Shown in pieces: positions 33,501 to 46,033 of a stretch of DNA of 64,000 nucleotides. Origin of the DNA: Phoebastria nigripes. Lineage: Eukaryota > Chordata > Aves > Procellariiformes > Diomedeidae. Under the pieces are notes generated by a model. That model searched no databases and was not told the origin of the DNA. It saw nothing but the letters and a program-made list of their open reading frames with translations. The DNA is taken from assembly GCA_035582835.1 (NCBI GenBank), contig JAYKAV010000289.1, positions 1,630,583 through 1,694,582 on the forward strand. The letters run 5' to 3'. Each line of letters opens with the position of its first letter. Position 1 is the first letter of the stretch. The position numbers and the translations under genes were made by a program.

Positions 33501-34429
33501 TTTCTCCCTGCTTTTGTGTTATATCTACAAGATGCATTTTAGCCCCCATTGCTTAATGCACAAAACCCCAAAAGGATTAAACATTGCTTAGGTAGTTTAT
33601 CACCATTCACTGAGAGCCAGATAAAATGGTGGGGATTAGTTTGGTTCCAGGAGCAGAGCATGGAGCTGGGATTCCTGAACTGGTCCTTTTCCAGGCCATG
33701 CTAGATTATAACCCACACCGTGAGTACCTTTCACGGCTCAGTGAGGAGTAGGGAGACCCCAGAGAACCTCTCCACAGTTGTTACAAAAGAGATCTATTGG
33801 GGAACACCATGAGTGTAGCTGAAACACTTTTCTGCAAGGCATTTGGCCTTGCAAAAACAGTTGAAAGGCATCCAAAGTTGTGTGAGAGAGGTTCCCACCC
33901 ACATAGGAGACAAAGCTCAAAAGACCCCAAAATATAACCTATCCCTCTGGGCAGGGAGTAATGTGCTGCCTCTGAGAGACACCCCATTCCCCGCAGCTCA
34001 TCGATTTCACCTCCCCGCTCTACAGAGCTCTTCCAGCCTGATCTTCTGTAAGCACTCCCTTCAGAGAAGTTGTGATAGACTTTTATTTGTTTTACTTTGT
34101 GGGCTATAAACAGAGATCTAAGTGGCTAGATTAAAAAGTGCAGGCAAAGGGAAAAATAGTTCCATTTCAGTCATCTTCCACCTGAAAAAAAAAAAAAAAA
34201 CATAATCAGAAATATTATTTTATTTGAAAAAACGATGCTTGAAATTTAAAAAGAGGAGAAAAGAAAGATGAAAATTTTAATTAAAATTCTCCCTTTCTTT
34301 TCTTTCTGCACTGAGATTTCAGATTTAAAAAAAAAAAAAATTCCACAAGTTCTACTTGTGTCCTTTGCTGTTAGCTTTTTTAACCTCAATTCACCCAAGC
34401 ACTTATCAAAATAGAAGCCTGAAAAGTGA
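33501..34429. other. Non-coding stretch with poly-A runs
   Basis: Contains A runs at 34185-34200 and 34327-34340 and an A/T-rich segment between them. No gene or identifiable transposon. Confidence 0.55.
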
Positions 34430-34738
34430 CTTGGTTAAAGGGTATAAGTATCTTCACTGGGAGAAAACATTGGGTGCTAAAGGACTCTAATCAAGCAGAG
34501 AAAGGTGTAATAAAAACCAATGGCTGGAAGCTAAAGGCAGACAAATTCAAACTAGAAGACAGACACATATTTTGTAACAGTAAGGACAATTAACCATTGG
34601 AACAAAGTGCTAACAGACATGCTGGATTCTCCATCCCAAAGTCTTCAGGTCAGTACTGGATTCCTTTCCAGAAGGTCTGCTTTAGCCAGGTACAACTGAT
34701 GGACCTGAATACTAGGATAATAGGCTGAAATCCTCGGA
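34430..34738 (+). mobile_element. CR1 LINE 3' fragment
   Basis: The order CAAGCAGAGAAAGGTGTAAT, CCAATGGCTGGAAGCTAAAG, GACAAATTCAAACTAGAAGA, AGGACAATTAACCATTGGAA, GCTGGATTCTCCATC and AGAAGGTCTGCTTTAG follows the sense-strand CR1 3' region. That region encodes the C-terminal part of the reverse-transcriptase polyprotein plus the UTR. It is 5'-truncated with many substitutions and a broken frame. The tail continues weakly with GGACCTGAATACTAGG. Confidence 0.8.
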
Positions 34739-36579
34739 CTCAGAGCAGTGCTTTTTCCAATGAAATCAGTGCATCTACATCTGCATAAATGGGGACTTAG
34801 GTTCCAACGAGAGAACTTGAAAGACCAGAGATGAAATGGTACACTGGGCATCGCATTAAAGAAACATGCTTTACTTACCCTCTTAAGGGACAACACCTGA
34901 ATTTTTGTGAACAGGTAAGGGTGAGAAATGGTTCCCAATCTAATAAGAAGTCTTGAGACAAGAAAAGTTTGTGGTTGGTGCCACACGTGTTAGTGGTTGA
35001 AGGAGCAAATTCATTGGGAAAAGTTTGTGTAATTTAAGAAAATCTCATCCAAGTTGGGAGCTGTGTGAGAACTTCATTTTTGATCTATGTGAATAAAAAC
35101 AAAAAATCCATGAAGCCATTCTTGTTGTTAATTTTGCTAAGTGTTATGTTGATAGTTGTAGTAAATCTTTACTCAAAAGATCAATGCATAAATAAATAAA
35201 GTAGAAAAATAGATAGGAATGGAAGGAGCATTGTTAAGCAATAGGAACTGCTTTAAAGCAAGTCCTGGGCTCATCTATTTTGTCTAGTTATGATTTCTGC
35301 TTAAGAGAAGTATTGGATTAATCCTCTTTCATGTTATGCACTTCTCTGAGCTCTCTCCTTACAGATCTCTGGTCATCAGTGGTTTTGCCTTCAGCCTTTT
35401 GTGCTCATCTAATAAGCAGGTGTTTCTCCTTTGTCCCTGATTGATTCCAGTAATGAGAAGGGGGAGGGAGGAAGAAAGAAAAACACCATCTCCCCTTTGG
35501 TCCCTGGATGGTTTCTGCTGTCTTCCTTTGTCTGACCACTGCTATCAACCTCTGAAGATAACTCAGAAGGAATCCTCGAGAAGCTGTCACCTGCAATGAG
35601 ACCCGCTCTGCACTCACAGAGGAACTGAAATATGCTCAGGTGGTGGTGTCTGGGCAACTTTCCTGGTCCCAGAGCAGGTGGGTGGCTTTCAGAGAGGTGT
35701 GAATTACTTCACAAAGTGACAGTCAATGTCTGTAATGATCACATAACCATTGCCCTAAGAGCTCCACTATCAGGAATATCCCATATCCCACTGGTATCTG
35801 GTTCTGCTATACTGGACTGGTGGCTATCTGTTTTCTTTGATCGAAATGTCTCAAAGCTCAAGAAGCTTTACACTACTGGATTCCTTACTGTTGGGCAAAA
35901 CTGAATCCTCTTTACTTTTTTTTCTACATGGTTAGAAGAGAAATGGGCTCAGGACCATGGCCTGTGTGCTTTCTGCCTACCTTGTCAGTTTTGGTATGGG
36001 ACTGAAGTGTCCACTGTGTGCTTAGCAAGGGCTGCTCTCAGGATAACTTTGCATGGGTTGAGCTGGAATAGGCATGGTCCTGTGCTGTGTCCCTTGCCCA
36101 GGTCACATGGATAAGAAGCTGAGATGCTCCTAAGACTGCAGGAACACTCATGGTCTCACCACCATGCTCCAGAACTGGGGCTGAAGAGTTTCATAGGACA
36201 GGCTTGGAGGTTTCCTATGTGGGTGAGAATGGGCTCAGACCTATACTTAACTAGCTGGCTAGACTTAGTCTGGTAATTCCAGGGAAAGGATCACTTCTGG
36301 ACTGTTGTGTAATCTGCTTATTACTGTGAAATCTTATGTCGATTAGCGTTACTGTGAAATTCATGTACAGCAAGATGCTCTGGAAACTTTGACGAGCAAG
36401 AGCAGAAAGTGAAAAGCAACAAGGGTCCACAAAGGCTGGGGCAAGAACAGAATTAAAGGTCTTGATGCCTTCATAACCTCTGCTAAAGCCATTGTGCAAG
36501 CACATACAACCGCCTTCCCCCAAAGCCTGGGAAAGCACAGGACTGAAATAACACATTCTGATTTGCAGGGGTCATTCCA
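34739..36579. other. Non-coding stretch, nothing recognised
   Basis: No gene, RNA or recognisable repeat. Frames of 70-100 codons on both strands have no domains. Confidence 0.55.
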
Positions 36580-36860
36580 GTAGCCAATGTTAGGCTATTC
36601 TTATGCAACGAAAAGACTCTTGTTAATTACTGTGACTTCTTTACAATCATAGGATTTACACATTTGAACCCTGAAGGGTCCTCTCCAGAGAATAACCTTT
36701 ATTTGCTTGATTACTTCTGTTCAGTTAATTCTGCCTAATTACTATTTTCTTCCTATTAGATCCTAATTATATACAGTATTTTCATTATAAAGTGTAATGT
36801 TTCCCAGAGAACTATGTCAATTACACAGACAATATTACCGGAGGTCTCATTTACTTCATT
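36580..36860. promoter_or_regulatory. Candidate homeodomain-rich non-coding block
   Basis: Three perfect TAATTA cores lie within about 150 bases (36624-36629, 36736-36741 and 36764-36769). Further TTAATTC and CAATTAC sites and a TTATGCAACG C/EBP- or POU-like motif are also present. No repeat is recognised. Such clusters are common in developmental enhancers but also arise by chance in AT-rich DNA. Confidence 0.25.
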
Positions 36861-37534
36861 AAACCAGAGAGCAGTCTCTCTTCTGATTAAGACTGAGGTT
36901 GGAGGTATGGACATAGTAATGTCCTACTCCTATAGTGTGGATATGAGAACTGATCAGATGATGATTAAAAAAAATATGATTCATATTTTTAAATGGATAA
37001 AGATGCCTCTTTCTGACTGCTGATAGTTTTAAAATCTTGTTTATTCCACCTGACTGTCTTTGCAGGAAAGTCAATGGTGTACCTCCAAACTTTCAGGAAT
37101 TTTACTATGAATTAACATTGTGTAAAGCATGAATAAATATTGTGTAAAGAGAGATCAAAAGATTTGAAAATTTAGTCCCATTAGAACAACCATGTGAGCG
37201 AATGCATAGCAATACAGTGGCAAGTATTGAATGGAATACAGAAAATCTAAGAACACGTATTCTTCTGTCTCGTAGAAGAACAGTCTGTCTTTGCCTTGAA
37301 TGGCGGTAGAAAGAGTATTGATGTGAAAGGGAATACCTTTGGATGTAACATGTAACAAGTGTATGGAAGTCATTGCTACAGGATCTCAGCTAAGCCAAGT
37401 CATCTGAGTCCATAAGGGAATGAAGACTTTCCATTTCCAAGCACAATAATTATCTCATTCAAGTCAGTAAAAATAACCAGCAGCTTACAGTGGGTTGAGA
37501 GCTTTTGTGCTTTGTTGTGTGACACCAAGATGTT
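36861..37534. other. AT-rich non-coding stretch
   Basis: No gene or named repeat is seen. TGAATTAACATTGTGTAAAG and TGAATAAATATTGTGTAAAG occur close together near 37111-37148 and may be a small duplication. Confidence 0.5.
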
Positions 37535-37665
37535 TAGTTTCCTTGGAGCCCCAACATTAGCCTCCATCTGTAAAATGGGGTACCATTTCCCTCACTGTCT
37601 CCTTTTGGTGTCAGGTCTAGTACATTAATGACTTAAAACTCACAGATCCTGTTCAGACCATCACA
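37535..37665 (-). mobile_element. MIR-like SINE fragment, minus strand
   Basis: CCTCCATCTGTAAAATGGGG followed by TACCATTTCCCTCAC and then TGTCAGGTCTAGTACATTAATG is the complement of the MIR/CORE-SINE middle and tail ('tttccccatctgtaaaatgggg'). It is ancient and diverged. Confidence 0.55.
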
Positions 37666-37799
37666 TGATGAAGGACCCAACTACAGTAAATGAAAAATAT
37701 CATTCTCATGCAAAGGCTGCAGGTAATAACATTACATCGTAATTCAGTAGACTGTGCAACTCCAGCGTAACTCAGTGTACAATCATATAAGCATCTAGC

Positions 37800-37845
37800 A
37801 CAGGCTCGGCACTTCATAAATAATAAATAATAGTATTAATAATAC
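37800..37845 (+). repeat. Imperfect AATA/TAA repeat
   Basis: CACTTCATAAATAATAAATA followed by ATAGTATTAATAATAC is an AT-rich imperfect trinucleotide/tetranucleotide patch. It could be the tail of an old retroposon, but that is not demonstrated. Confidence 0.5.
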
Positions 37846-38084
37846 AACTGCTGGCACAGTAACTTTCAATAATAACTAGATTTTTAAAAAGTGTCAGAGT
37901 CAAATGAGATACCCAACATGCCCTGTGTTTACCAGAGCTTTACAAGCCTTTCAGGAGAGTATCCAGAAATCCTGCCTCAGTCACAACTAAAAGGAAGCTT
38001 GGGCAGAGCTGGGGATGTGAACACAAAGCAATTGGCATCTCAGGTACCCCTGACAAGTCACACAGGGACCACATTAAAGTATCT

Positions 38085-38740
38085 ATAGATCACAGACCTC
38101 CAGAAAGCATGGCCAGAAAAGATCTCAAGAGGTTATCTGTTCTGTTCCCCAACCTAGTGCAGGATCAGCTAGACTGTTCCCATTCCAGACTTTGGTTTAA
38201 CCTTGTTCTCAAAGACCTCCTGTGGTGGGGATCAATACCATCCTCAAGCAACCTGTTCCACTGCTTCATTTCCTGGAATGAGAAAAATATTTTCCTAAAA
38301 CCTAACATAAATATCTCTGCTGTAATTTAAACCCAGTATTTCTTGCCCTATATCTTCCTTTTTGAACCTTTATCATTTGGAAGGAGGTTACCTCTTGATT
38401 CTTCCTTTATCTTTTCTGCTAAGCAATACCAAGTCCTTCTGTCTTCCCCTTTGATTTTTGATCATTCTCATTGCTCTGGATTCTCTCCACTTTGTCCACC
38501 TTTCCCCTAAATGCCGTGTCAAACCTGAACATAGTGCTCCAGCTCAAATCTCACCAATACTCAATCTAGTGAAAAGAACAACTCATTTGTCACTCAGGTT
38601 GTTCTCTGATTTATGTATTCTAGTATATTCTCTGCCCTTTTGTGTAGGATTGTACATTAATATATGTTATAGATCCTTTTTGCTTCCTAAGCACTTGACA
38701 TTTTTCCCCTAATTTTCCCTGTTTTGAGATTTAAAATCAT
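38085..38740 (-). mobile_element. CR1 LINE 3' portion, about 650 bp
   Basis: This is the longest clear CR1 copy in the window. On the plus strand it opens with the complement of the 3' UTR (CAGAAAAGATCTCAAGAGGTTATCTG) and continues AGCAACCTGTTCCACTGCTTC. It then reaches the diagnostic CATTGCTCTGGATTCTCTCC, ACTTTGTCCACCTTTCCCC and ATAGTGCTCCAGCTCAAATC. The element is therefore antisense. Indels and stops are everywhere, so no protein survives. It is 5'-truncated and old. Confidence 0.85.
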
Positions 38741-40254
38741 ATTTTGCTTGAACATAATTTGGTTAGCTGACAAATACAGACATGACTTTTTCACTATTAA
38801 GTAAATAAAAAGTGTTGCTGTGTCAATAAAGAGATCTTTAGCAAGTGAACAAGAACTAGAATGATCCCCAATATTTCAGCCTCTAGAACATGAAAATGCA
38901 AAGAAAAAAAGAGGCAAAAATAATTCTGGAATTCAGAAAAAAATATTTACAATTTTTATTTCCTATAAGAATTTTCTTCTCTCTGAAGATTTAATTGGGT
39001 GTTACTCTTCTTGATTGGCTTATTGACAGAAGTTCAATGCAGTTAGATATTATCTCACTGAGATTCAAATTCCTAAATCCACTAGGATCTTTGATTATCC
39101 CGGACCTTTTATTCACATTAACGAACTCATCTTTAAATGAGAACAGGCCAATAGAGCATTGTGCAATGAAATACATCTCAACGCAATGAATTGTAAGTTT
39201 TCATCCAGTCAAAAGAACAATGGAAGTGCTGCACAGTAGCTGTAATATGGATGGGGATAGGGGATGATTTAGAAGTTCAGCAAAAGGCCTGAACCATGTA
39301 TCAAGGATTTATGTATAACTCTGAACTGGGTGAGAGGTGGCAGGAACTATTTCTAGGCTTTTTTGGGGATGACTCAAAGACGACTCACTGGGTCTTATAG
39401 TCCACCACTGTCTTCAAGTCAAGTTATTCCTTTGTAGCTGGGTGCATGAGCAAAAGATTCGGTTTACATCTCCAGCAAGAAAAGAAATATATGACAGAGC
39501 ACCTCAGCAGCTGGGCATGTCACCTGGGTGGGTGTGTGGGGACACTCTCGTGAAGGTGCATAGGACACATATACCATAGTGACAGTCTTTTCAGGGGCTG
39601 GCCTTATGCCATCCAGGAACAAGACACCGTGTCTCTTGCTACAGCTCATTACACAGGTTTATGGAGGCTTTATGGACCATTACAATGATCTGATGTGGAT
39701 TTTAAATATGGAACAACATGGGGTACTCTAATGTCTTTATGGCCATCTTCAGCTAGGAAAAGCTAGGCCCCCTGCCAAAGTACTGTGAAAGCCAGAAGAA
39801 TCAAGGGGATGAACAGATATGATCTCTCAGTATCAAGAAAGACTGTGGTACTTCTAGTGGGAATGGTTAGATGCCCACATAATTCTTCCTGCTTAAATGC
39901 CTTGTCCACTCCTTAAACATGTTAAACAAATACCAGGCATCCCTGAAGTTCAGGATCTACTTTTTCTTCATCAGTCCTGCCATTCTTCAGTTAAAGATGC
40001 AAACATTTTCATCAAGCATTTATCTCTCTCACTTCATTTCTGAGCTCAGAAAACTACATGATTGGTCTCCAAGTCTTTGGTGGATGTTCTGCTGGTAGAA
40101 AATTAGCTCCATGGAAGGGTAAATGGAGATATCAAGGAGCATACGGGTAGCCAGATGGAGAGATGTAAACACAGAGAAAAAGCTGGATGAAGAATAAGGC
40201 TGAAAGATTGTGTGGATGGATGGACAGTGATTCACTATGGACAGATGGAAACTG
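38741..40254. other. Non-coding stretch, nothing recognised
   Basis: AT-rich single-copy sequence. A palindromic pair of short open frames at 38991-39189 lies on opposite strands and is not supported as coding. No repeat is assigned. Confidence 0.5.
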
Positions 40255-40420
40255 AAGCTGTTTGGAAAACAGAATTTCTGTTCAATGGTGACACATTGGA
40301 ATTTGTTTCCATCCAGAATGGTAAAAAAGTCGATATGTTGGCATTTTTAAAGAAAATGGAAATGTTACATGCCCCCCCTCCAAATTGTTTCAGAAACAAG
40401 GACATAATTCAATAATTTTA
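40255..40420. repeat. A/T-rich palindromic relic, candidate
   Basis: ACAGAATTTCTGTTCAATGG, then GGAATTTGTTTCCATCCAGAATGG and AAAGAAAATGGAAATG resemble the A/T-rich amniote repeat seen at 29600. The local inverted symmetry GGAATTTGTTTCC supports a palindromic origin. It is highly degraded. Confidence 0.28.
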
Positions 40421-41929
40421 AAACTTTGTAATGCAACATGAAATGTATTGGTGATTTTAGCAATGCTAGATATAAGCATGACATAATTAATATTCTCTAT
40501 GATATAAAGGCTGACATGAAATAAAAAGCTGAAACTAAATGTGGTCACATATTGGAGAACAATGAGAAGTGTGCATTCTATTAAAAATAAACACATTTCC
40601 ACAAAACTTTTTAAATGTTTATGAATTTATATTGTTTTAAAAGCAGAAGTCTTCCATTCCTAATCATTGCATCCTCCTCTAAAGGAATCAAGAAATAGTC
40701 TGAAAAGAGCCAGTCAAGTGTGGTGGAGGGCTTGAAAAGGGTCAGGGATGAAATGGTGGAAAGGTGTCAAAGGCGTTGCTGAAGGTTCAGCATTTGTCCC
40801 ATTGCAGTTGGTGACAGTTCTTATTAAGCTCAGTAGGACCAGCTGGGAGTTTACCCGAAGCTGGCAGTGTCTAATGGAAAACCATAAACCACATCAGCCT
40901 GTCCCAGCATGGGGAAGGAAGGCTTTCAGACCAGATATCACATGCATTTTAGTGCCAGGCTTTCCAGATGATGTTCCTGAACATCCCTGCACTCCAATTT
41001 AATGATTTGCAGAGAGGCCAAGGCAGGCTTCATGTGCCAGAGTTTTTTTTAACCTGACTTTTCCTTTCAGTGGGAACATCCTTTGTTCCCACTAAAACAT
41101 ATCCGTGCCATATGAATGGCTGCTTTGCACATAGGAGTCCTGATGGGATAAGTTCTGCTTTCAGCTGCCAAATTGTTAAATGATCAATGAATAATAAATC
41201 ACCTTTTGAACTATGCCCATGTTCTGTTGTTGCAGGTGATACTGTGCACTCTAACCTTGGGATGCGGCTCGTTGTTTACAGAAAAGAGACACAAACTATG
41301 AGGACTCGACACCAGCCTGTGAAGAAGCAGCAAAATGACAAATTTCTGCTATGTAGCTGTTGCATTGGATCCCTTCTACAGCAAGTCTAGATATCTTCTC
41401 TTCAAAACAAATCTGCCTAGAGACACGGCTATCTGCCTAGCATGAGAAAATGCAAAGACAATGTGAAAGAAGTGGAGCCCCAGAGGTGACTGCCGGTGAG
41501 GGTCCAGAGAACGAGTGTGACTCTGCGCCTCCAACAAATCAGGCGCACTGTAAGGTAGAGCTGCTGGGGCATGGTAGCTTTAGCTCTCGTATGATTTGCT
41601 CATTTTTGCAGGAATTACACTGATTTTTTTTCCACTGCCCTTCTTAATTTGGTATAGAAAGAAAAACTCTGCCTTTTTTGGAACCAGAAAGGCTTTAACC
41701 CAGAGGGAGGTTCCCTTAGAGGATAGCTGGGGGATCTGAGGAGAACGCCATAGAGTCACACGTAAGGGGGGATCATGCAATCACCTCCCAGATCAGCTTT
41801 TGATTTGCAGCAATGACATCAATGCATGATGCATCTCTTAAATTTTCATTCCATGTCCTGTTTTTCACTGATCCCTTGCAAGAGGCTGCTAGCTGGTGCG
41901 ATTGCCCAAGAAGGAGGGCAGACGGGCAA
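40421..41929. other. Non-coding stretch, nothing recognised
   Basis: No gene or named repeat is visible. Minor T runs occur near 41043-41050 and 41623-41630. Confidence 0.55.
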
Positions 41930-42160
41930 GAAATCAGTGCCTTGACACTGAATTTTGGCGCAGCTTCTTCTCCCATCCCGAGAGGGGCCTCTGATATCCT
42001 CCGCCATGTCGCATTCTACGGCAGGACTTGTTGCATATTCTAATTCCCCCCTCGCTCCCTGATTTAGTGCTACAGCTAATGCTTTTGATGTCAGCCTGAG
42101 TGAGATAGAAAGCTTTAAAAATTCATAGCTGACCTTTCACTGACACGTTTAGTTTCCGTT
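41930..42160. promoter_or_regulatory. Candidate conserved non-coding block
   Basis: This repeat-free segment with preserved CpGs (TTGGCGCAGC, TCCCGAGAGG, CTCCGCCATGTCGC, CTACGGCAGG) passes into a motif-rich AT segment (GCATATTCTAATTCC, GATTTAGTGC, GCTAATGCTTTTG, AAAAATTCATAG). CpG retention outside an island suggests constraint or low methylation. The enhancer role is inferred only. Confidence 0.22.
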
Positions 42161-42439
42161 AGGCAAGCGCTGTGTGGCAGGTCCAGGGGAGGGGAGGGCA
42201 GTTTTTAAGTCTGAATTGCCTTTTTCTTAAAACAAGAGAAAGCATTAGGGATGTGGGGGGAGTTGGTGTTTCAGTTCTGCACAGGAGAAGAAAAGGAGAT
42301 GGGAATGAAAATTAAACCGAGGAGGAGAGGCCTCAAAAGCAGAGGACAGGCTTATGAAAAATATATACCTTCACCAAAGGAAGATAGAATACAAATTGGA
42401 TCCCTTTTAAAAATATGCCTTTAAAACAGATGTTTTAAA

Positions 42440-42501
42440 GGGTGGAAAGGGGGGTATAAGGGGGGGAGGGAGAGAGGGGGAGCGAGAGGGGGGAAAAAAA
42501 A
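42440..42501 (+). repeat. G-run purine tract, strong G-quadruplex candidate
   Basis: Six G runs of 3-7 bases (42440-42442, 42449-42454, 42460-42466, 42468-42470, 42476-42480 and 42488-42493) are separated by short purine-rich loops and end in eight A. This satisfies the usual G3+N1-7 quadruplex pattern several times over on the plus strand. Confidence 0.85.
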
Positions 42502-43289
42502 TGTCTCTTAAATGTGTTCAGAACATTTCTGCAGCCTGCAGAGCTGGGATTGTTTATTAGAAGATAAGATAGTGAAAAATGTATTTTGCAGAAAGAAAAT
42601 AGTAAAGCTGGTTTCCCAGCAGATAAGAAGCCAAATTTCTATTTTATGCTCAATTGAATGATTCAGTTACATTATCTGGGAGGCAGCAGTGAAATAACAC
42701 CCTTCGGAAATGAGACTGTGAGGACACACAGTTCAGAGGAAGCAGCTACGGGCCCATCATCCAGCGACTCAGCCATCCAGCCCTGGGACACCCGTGGGTG
42801 GTGCAGCCCTCCCTCCCGCCCCGGGTCTGGCTGTGGATGGCGAGAGCCATGTCCCAAACAGCCTCCCCAGCCTGCACAGTGCTCCAAAACTGGAAAGATG
42901 CAGGGTTGGTGCTTGTCTCTTCATGCTATTCGGTGGCACAAAACACTGCTGTTTTGCAAGCAATGCTTCTTATTTCGGACGGCTCCTTCCCTCCTTGCCA
43001 CAGCATGGTCCATCCCATGGTTCATATGAATTGGCAGGAATAGAGAAGAGATCCATGCAGAGAGAGCTGCTGTCCATGTCTCTGCAGGACGACTGCAGGG
43101 CCTGGAGTGATGGCAGGATCGTGCTGTTTTTCCCTCTACATTGCCTTTGCATTTCTCAAGTCTGATGTCCACAGAGGCAGCTACTGTCTTGTGTGAGGGG
43201 ACTAACGTGACATGTGCTAGGACATGTGTTTTTGCAATTTTACAATGAGTTCTGCAGCTTTTGGGATTTTTCTTAGAGCTCCAGCTTCA
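42502..43289. other. Non-coding stretch with overlapping chance frames
   Basis: Between 42658 and 43172 six or more open frames overlap on both strands, the longest being 123 codons. No frame has a domain or consistent composition. The overlap reflects a locally GC-richer patch. No repeat is recognised. Confidence 0.5.
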
Positions 43290-43334
43290 GGAAAAAGGAA
43301 AGAGGAAAGAAGGAAAAAGGAAAAAGAAAAAAGA
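43290..43334 (+). repeat. GGAAA-type purine repeat
   Basis: Imperfect GGAAA/GGAAAAA units run for about 45 bases. It is a simple homopurine tract. Confidence 0.85.
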
Positions 43335-46018
43335 ACTTATTTAGCCTTCTAGCTGTTAAGGACAGCCTGTTTCTGTAAAATGAGTACCCTGTATAGTCTC
43401 AAAATCTAGAAAAAAATAGGTATTGTTATTTTAAAATAAAAATTCCACCAAGTTAGCACAAAAACCATTTCCATGATTTTTTACCCCAGGATTCTTAGAT
43501 GATGGACTCTCCATTTTTGACTGTTCAAGGTTAGCAATATTATTTGTTGTGTTTCTTAGGAGACTTCACGTTTGTTTTGCTTTTTCTTTCTCTTAATATA
43601 AATGTCATTCCTTCTTAAAGCTTATGGCTCCCTCTGTAAATGAAGAAACAAATGAAGCATGTGGCACATTAGTGCCAATCTCTTCATTGCACTAGAGGGT
43701 CCTGCTTACAACAGTGGTTGTTGTGTCCTTGATAGGTCCATTTTTTATTTACTGAGCCATTTAATTCATGATTCATTATTTGTATGGGCCTGTCCACACT
43801 GATCATCCAAAGAGAAATCCACTATTAAAGAACGCAGCAGCTTTCTGTGGTTTTTACAGAGTCTCTGTCATGGGCGTTAGCTGCTAACAGAAGCTACATC
43901 AGACTTTGAGCTGATGTATGGTTAAGCATACAGTTTAGAGTACTTAAAATCAAACTCCTGCACTAGCAGTTGTGGAGGAGAATATTCTTCTGCATGAGAC
44001 CAAGGTGTGATGACAGCCATGTCCAGGATGTGGACAGTGAGGGTGGTGGCAACAGGCTGGTCCTCTTCATCCTGATGTTTTTTTAGTGGCCTGTTCAGAT
44101 GACTAATGATTGCAGTCCAGGTACCAGTAGGCAGATATATCACATTAATTGGCTTAAACTGGCATCTTGGATAATGGCATGATTTGGAAAGATAAGAACT
44201 AAATTCCATGGAGAGAAAGGACTATTTATTGAGCAGAAGGTGCAGAGGCATGATTCACCAGAAATAAGATGGTGATTTAAAGAATGAACCAGAGAAAATA
44301 TTCCTTCTTGACCACCACAGATTTGAATATGTCTTTAGGGACTGTATTTGATTACCTGTATAATATTATGGTTTATTGTATGATTTACTGCTAAAAGTTC
44401 CAATTAAGACTGAATTACCACCACAGTAGGTAGGCATTGATTAGACACATGAAAAAGAAAGTCCTTGCTCCAGCCTTAACTTTTGAGAGAGCATGAAAGA
44501 TAAAAAGGAAGATCTTCAAGTTCATAGAGCTGCTTGGTGGGGACTGGAACCCATTTCCTGTACTCCAATTCACAACAATTACTAAAACTTCCTTGTCCTT
44601 TTCAGCACTGAGTTTCTTTTCAAGAACACTCCTGTGTATCAGTTTGATCCACGATTTTGACAACAACATGTCAAAACAAGTCCTCCTGAAAAGGTCTGAG
44701 GGAATTTTCGCTTCTACTTTTAGGATATATTTCAATAGCACCAAACTTTCCATTTCTACATTGTATTTTTTCATTATAGTGTAACATACACTGGTGAGCT
44801 CATGAAGTTGTGAGGAGGCATGCAAGACATTTTAATCTTGCTTAATGGTTTAATCTTTTCCATACAAAACTCTGCAAGTTTTGTTGTGCGGAGAGTTCAA
44901 AAAATTTTAACTTCCAGCCCAACAGGAAGGCTGGGTGGTGGCCTGCAGCACCGCTTTCCTGAGCCAGTTTTCCTCCTTTAAGGCCATATGTCGATAATAA
45001 AGGTATCTGATGGATTCTGCTGTCACTCTCATTCATTTTCTATCACTGTTAAAGAGCTAGAAATAAATATTTACCCTTTTCTTCTCCCAAATCCAGCAAT
45101 AAAAATTTAAGTCTTGACCACTGCTGACAGAATTTTCAGCAGAAGTTCCAAAATGAGGGAGTATTTCGAGAAAGGAGATCTCCTAAGGGGAGGAGAGATT
45201 GAGAATTAGAGAGATTATTTATAGCTTGCTCCCTGCTGTGGATGAGACAGCACTGCAGTGCCCAACTACTCAGTAATTGTGAAATTGTGGGCCCTGCTCC
45301 TTGGGAAACCAGGATAGCATCTAAGGTGGTCAGGAGAGCAGAGGTAGTGTCTTTTAGACCGCACTTTCTTTACAGCACACCTCTGCAGTTTTTTTTCTTA
45401 GTACAATAAGGTCTTTGTCCATTACTGGGACTCCAGAGCATCACCGCCACACAAAAAATAAGCTGTATTTTGAGCCTGTTAAGGTTTTCACCTCTAGGGT
45501 AAAGGCTAGGCTGGCTTCTTAGGGGGCAAACCCTGCCATATGCTGGAAAAAATAATTGACAAATACTTCTGTGAACAACCATCACAAACTCTCTTCATTA
45601 AATTTTGTGGTTCAGCCTCTTGGGAAAATCAGTCTCGATGCAAAATTGCTGGAAAATCCTGAAAGTTTGGCTGAAGGTTTTTGAAAGACTGTACATGAGT
45701 GAAAATCTTGCCCTTCCTGAGTAGGATATGNTCAGTCCATCCATGTATTTGGGTAAGCACATTATCAAAAGAGACACAGACATTACTGAATATAGTACCC
45801 CTGGGCCGGTGAAGAAGTGTTGTGCCTGTTCCAATGGTGCAGAGTGGGACATGGGTATGCAGATATATGCAAAACCACTGCTGCCAAGAGGTGATTGCAA
45901 TAGAGGAGACTGAGTTGATTTTGAAAGTAGTTTAATTATAAGGGTTGCTAAAGGCACAGACTGTTCAAAAAACAACCCACCTGACTACACTGAGAAGGTA
46001 CATGCAAGAGCTTATGAA
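43335..46018. other. Non-coding stretch, nothing recognised
   Basis: Single-copy, AT-rich sequence. The subregion 43600-43880 is dense and non-repetitive (ATTTAATTCATGATTCATTATTTG region) and could be conserved non-coding DNA. The minus-strand frame 44415-44825 (136 codons) has no recognisable domain, and an opposite-strand frame overlaps it. One ambiguous base is at 45731. Confidence 0.5.
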
Positions 46019-46033
46019 TTTTTTTTTTTTTTT
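46019..46033 (+). repeat. Poly-T run
   Basis: Fifteen consecutive T, a simple homopolymer. Confidence 0.9.
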
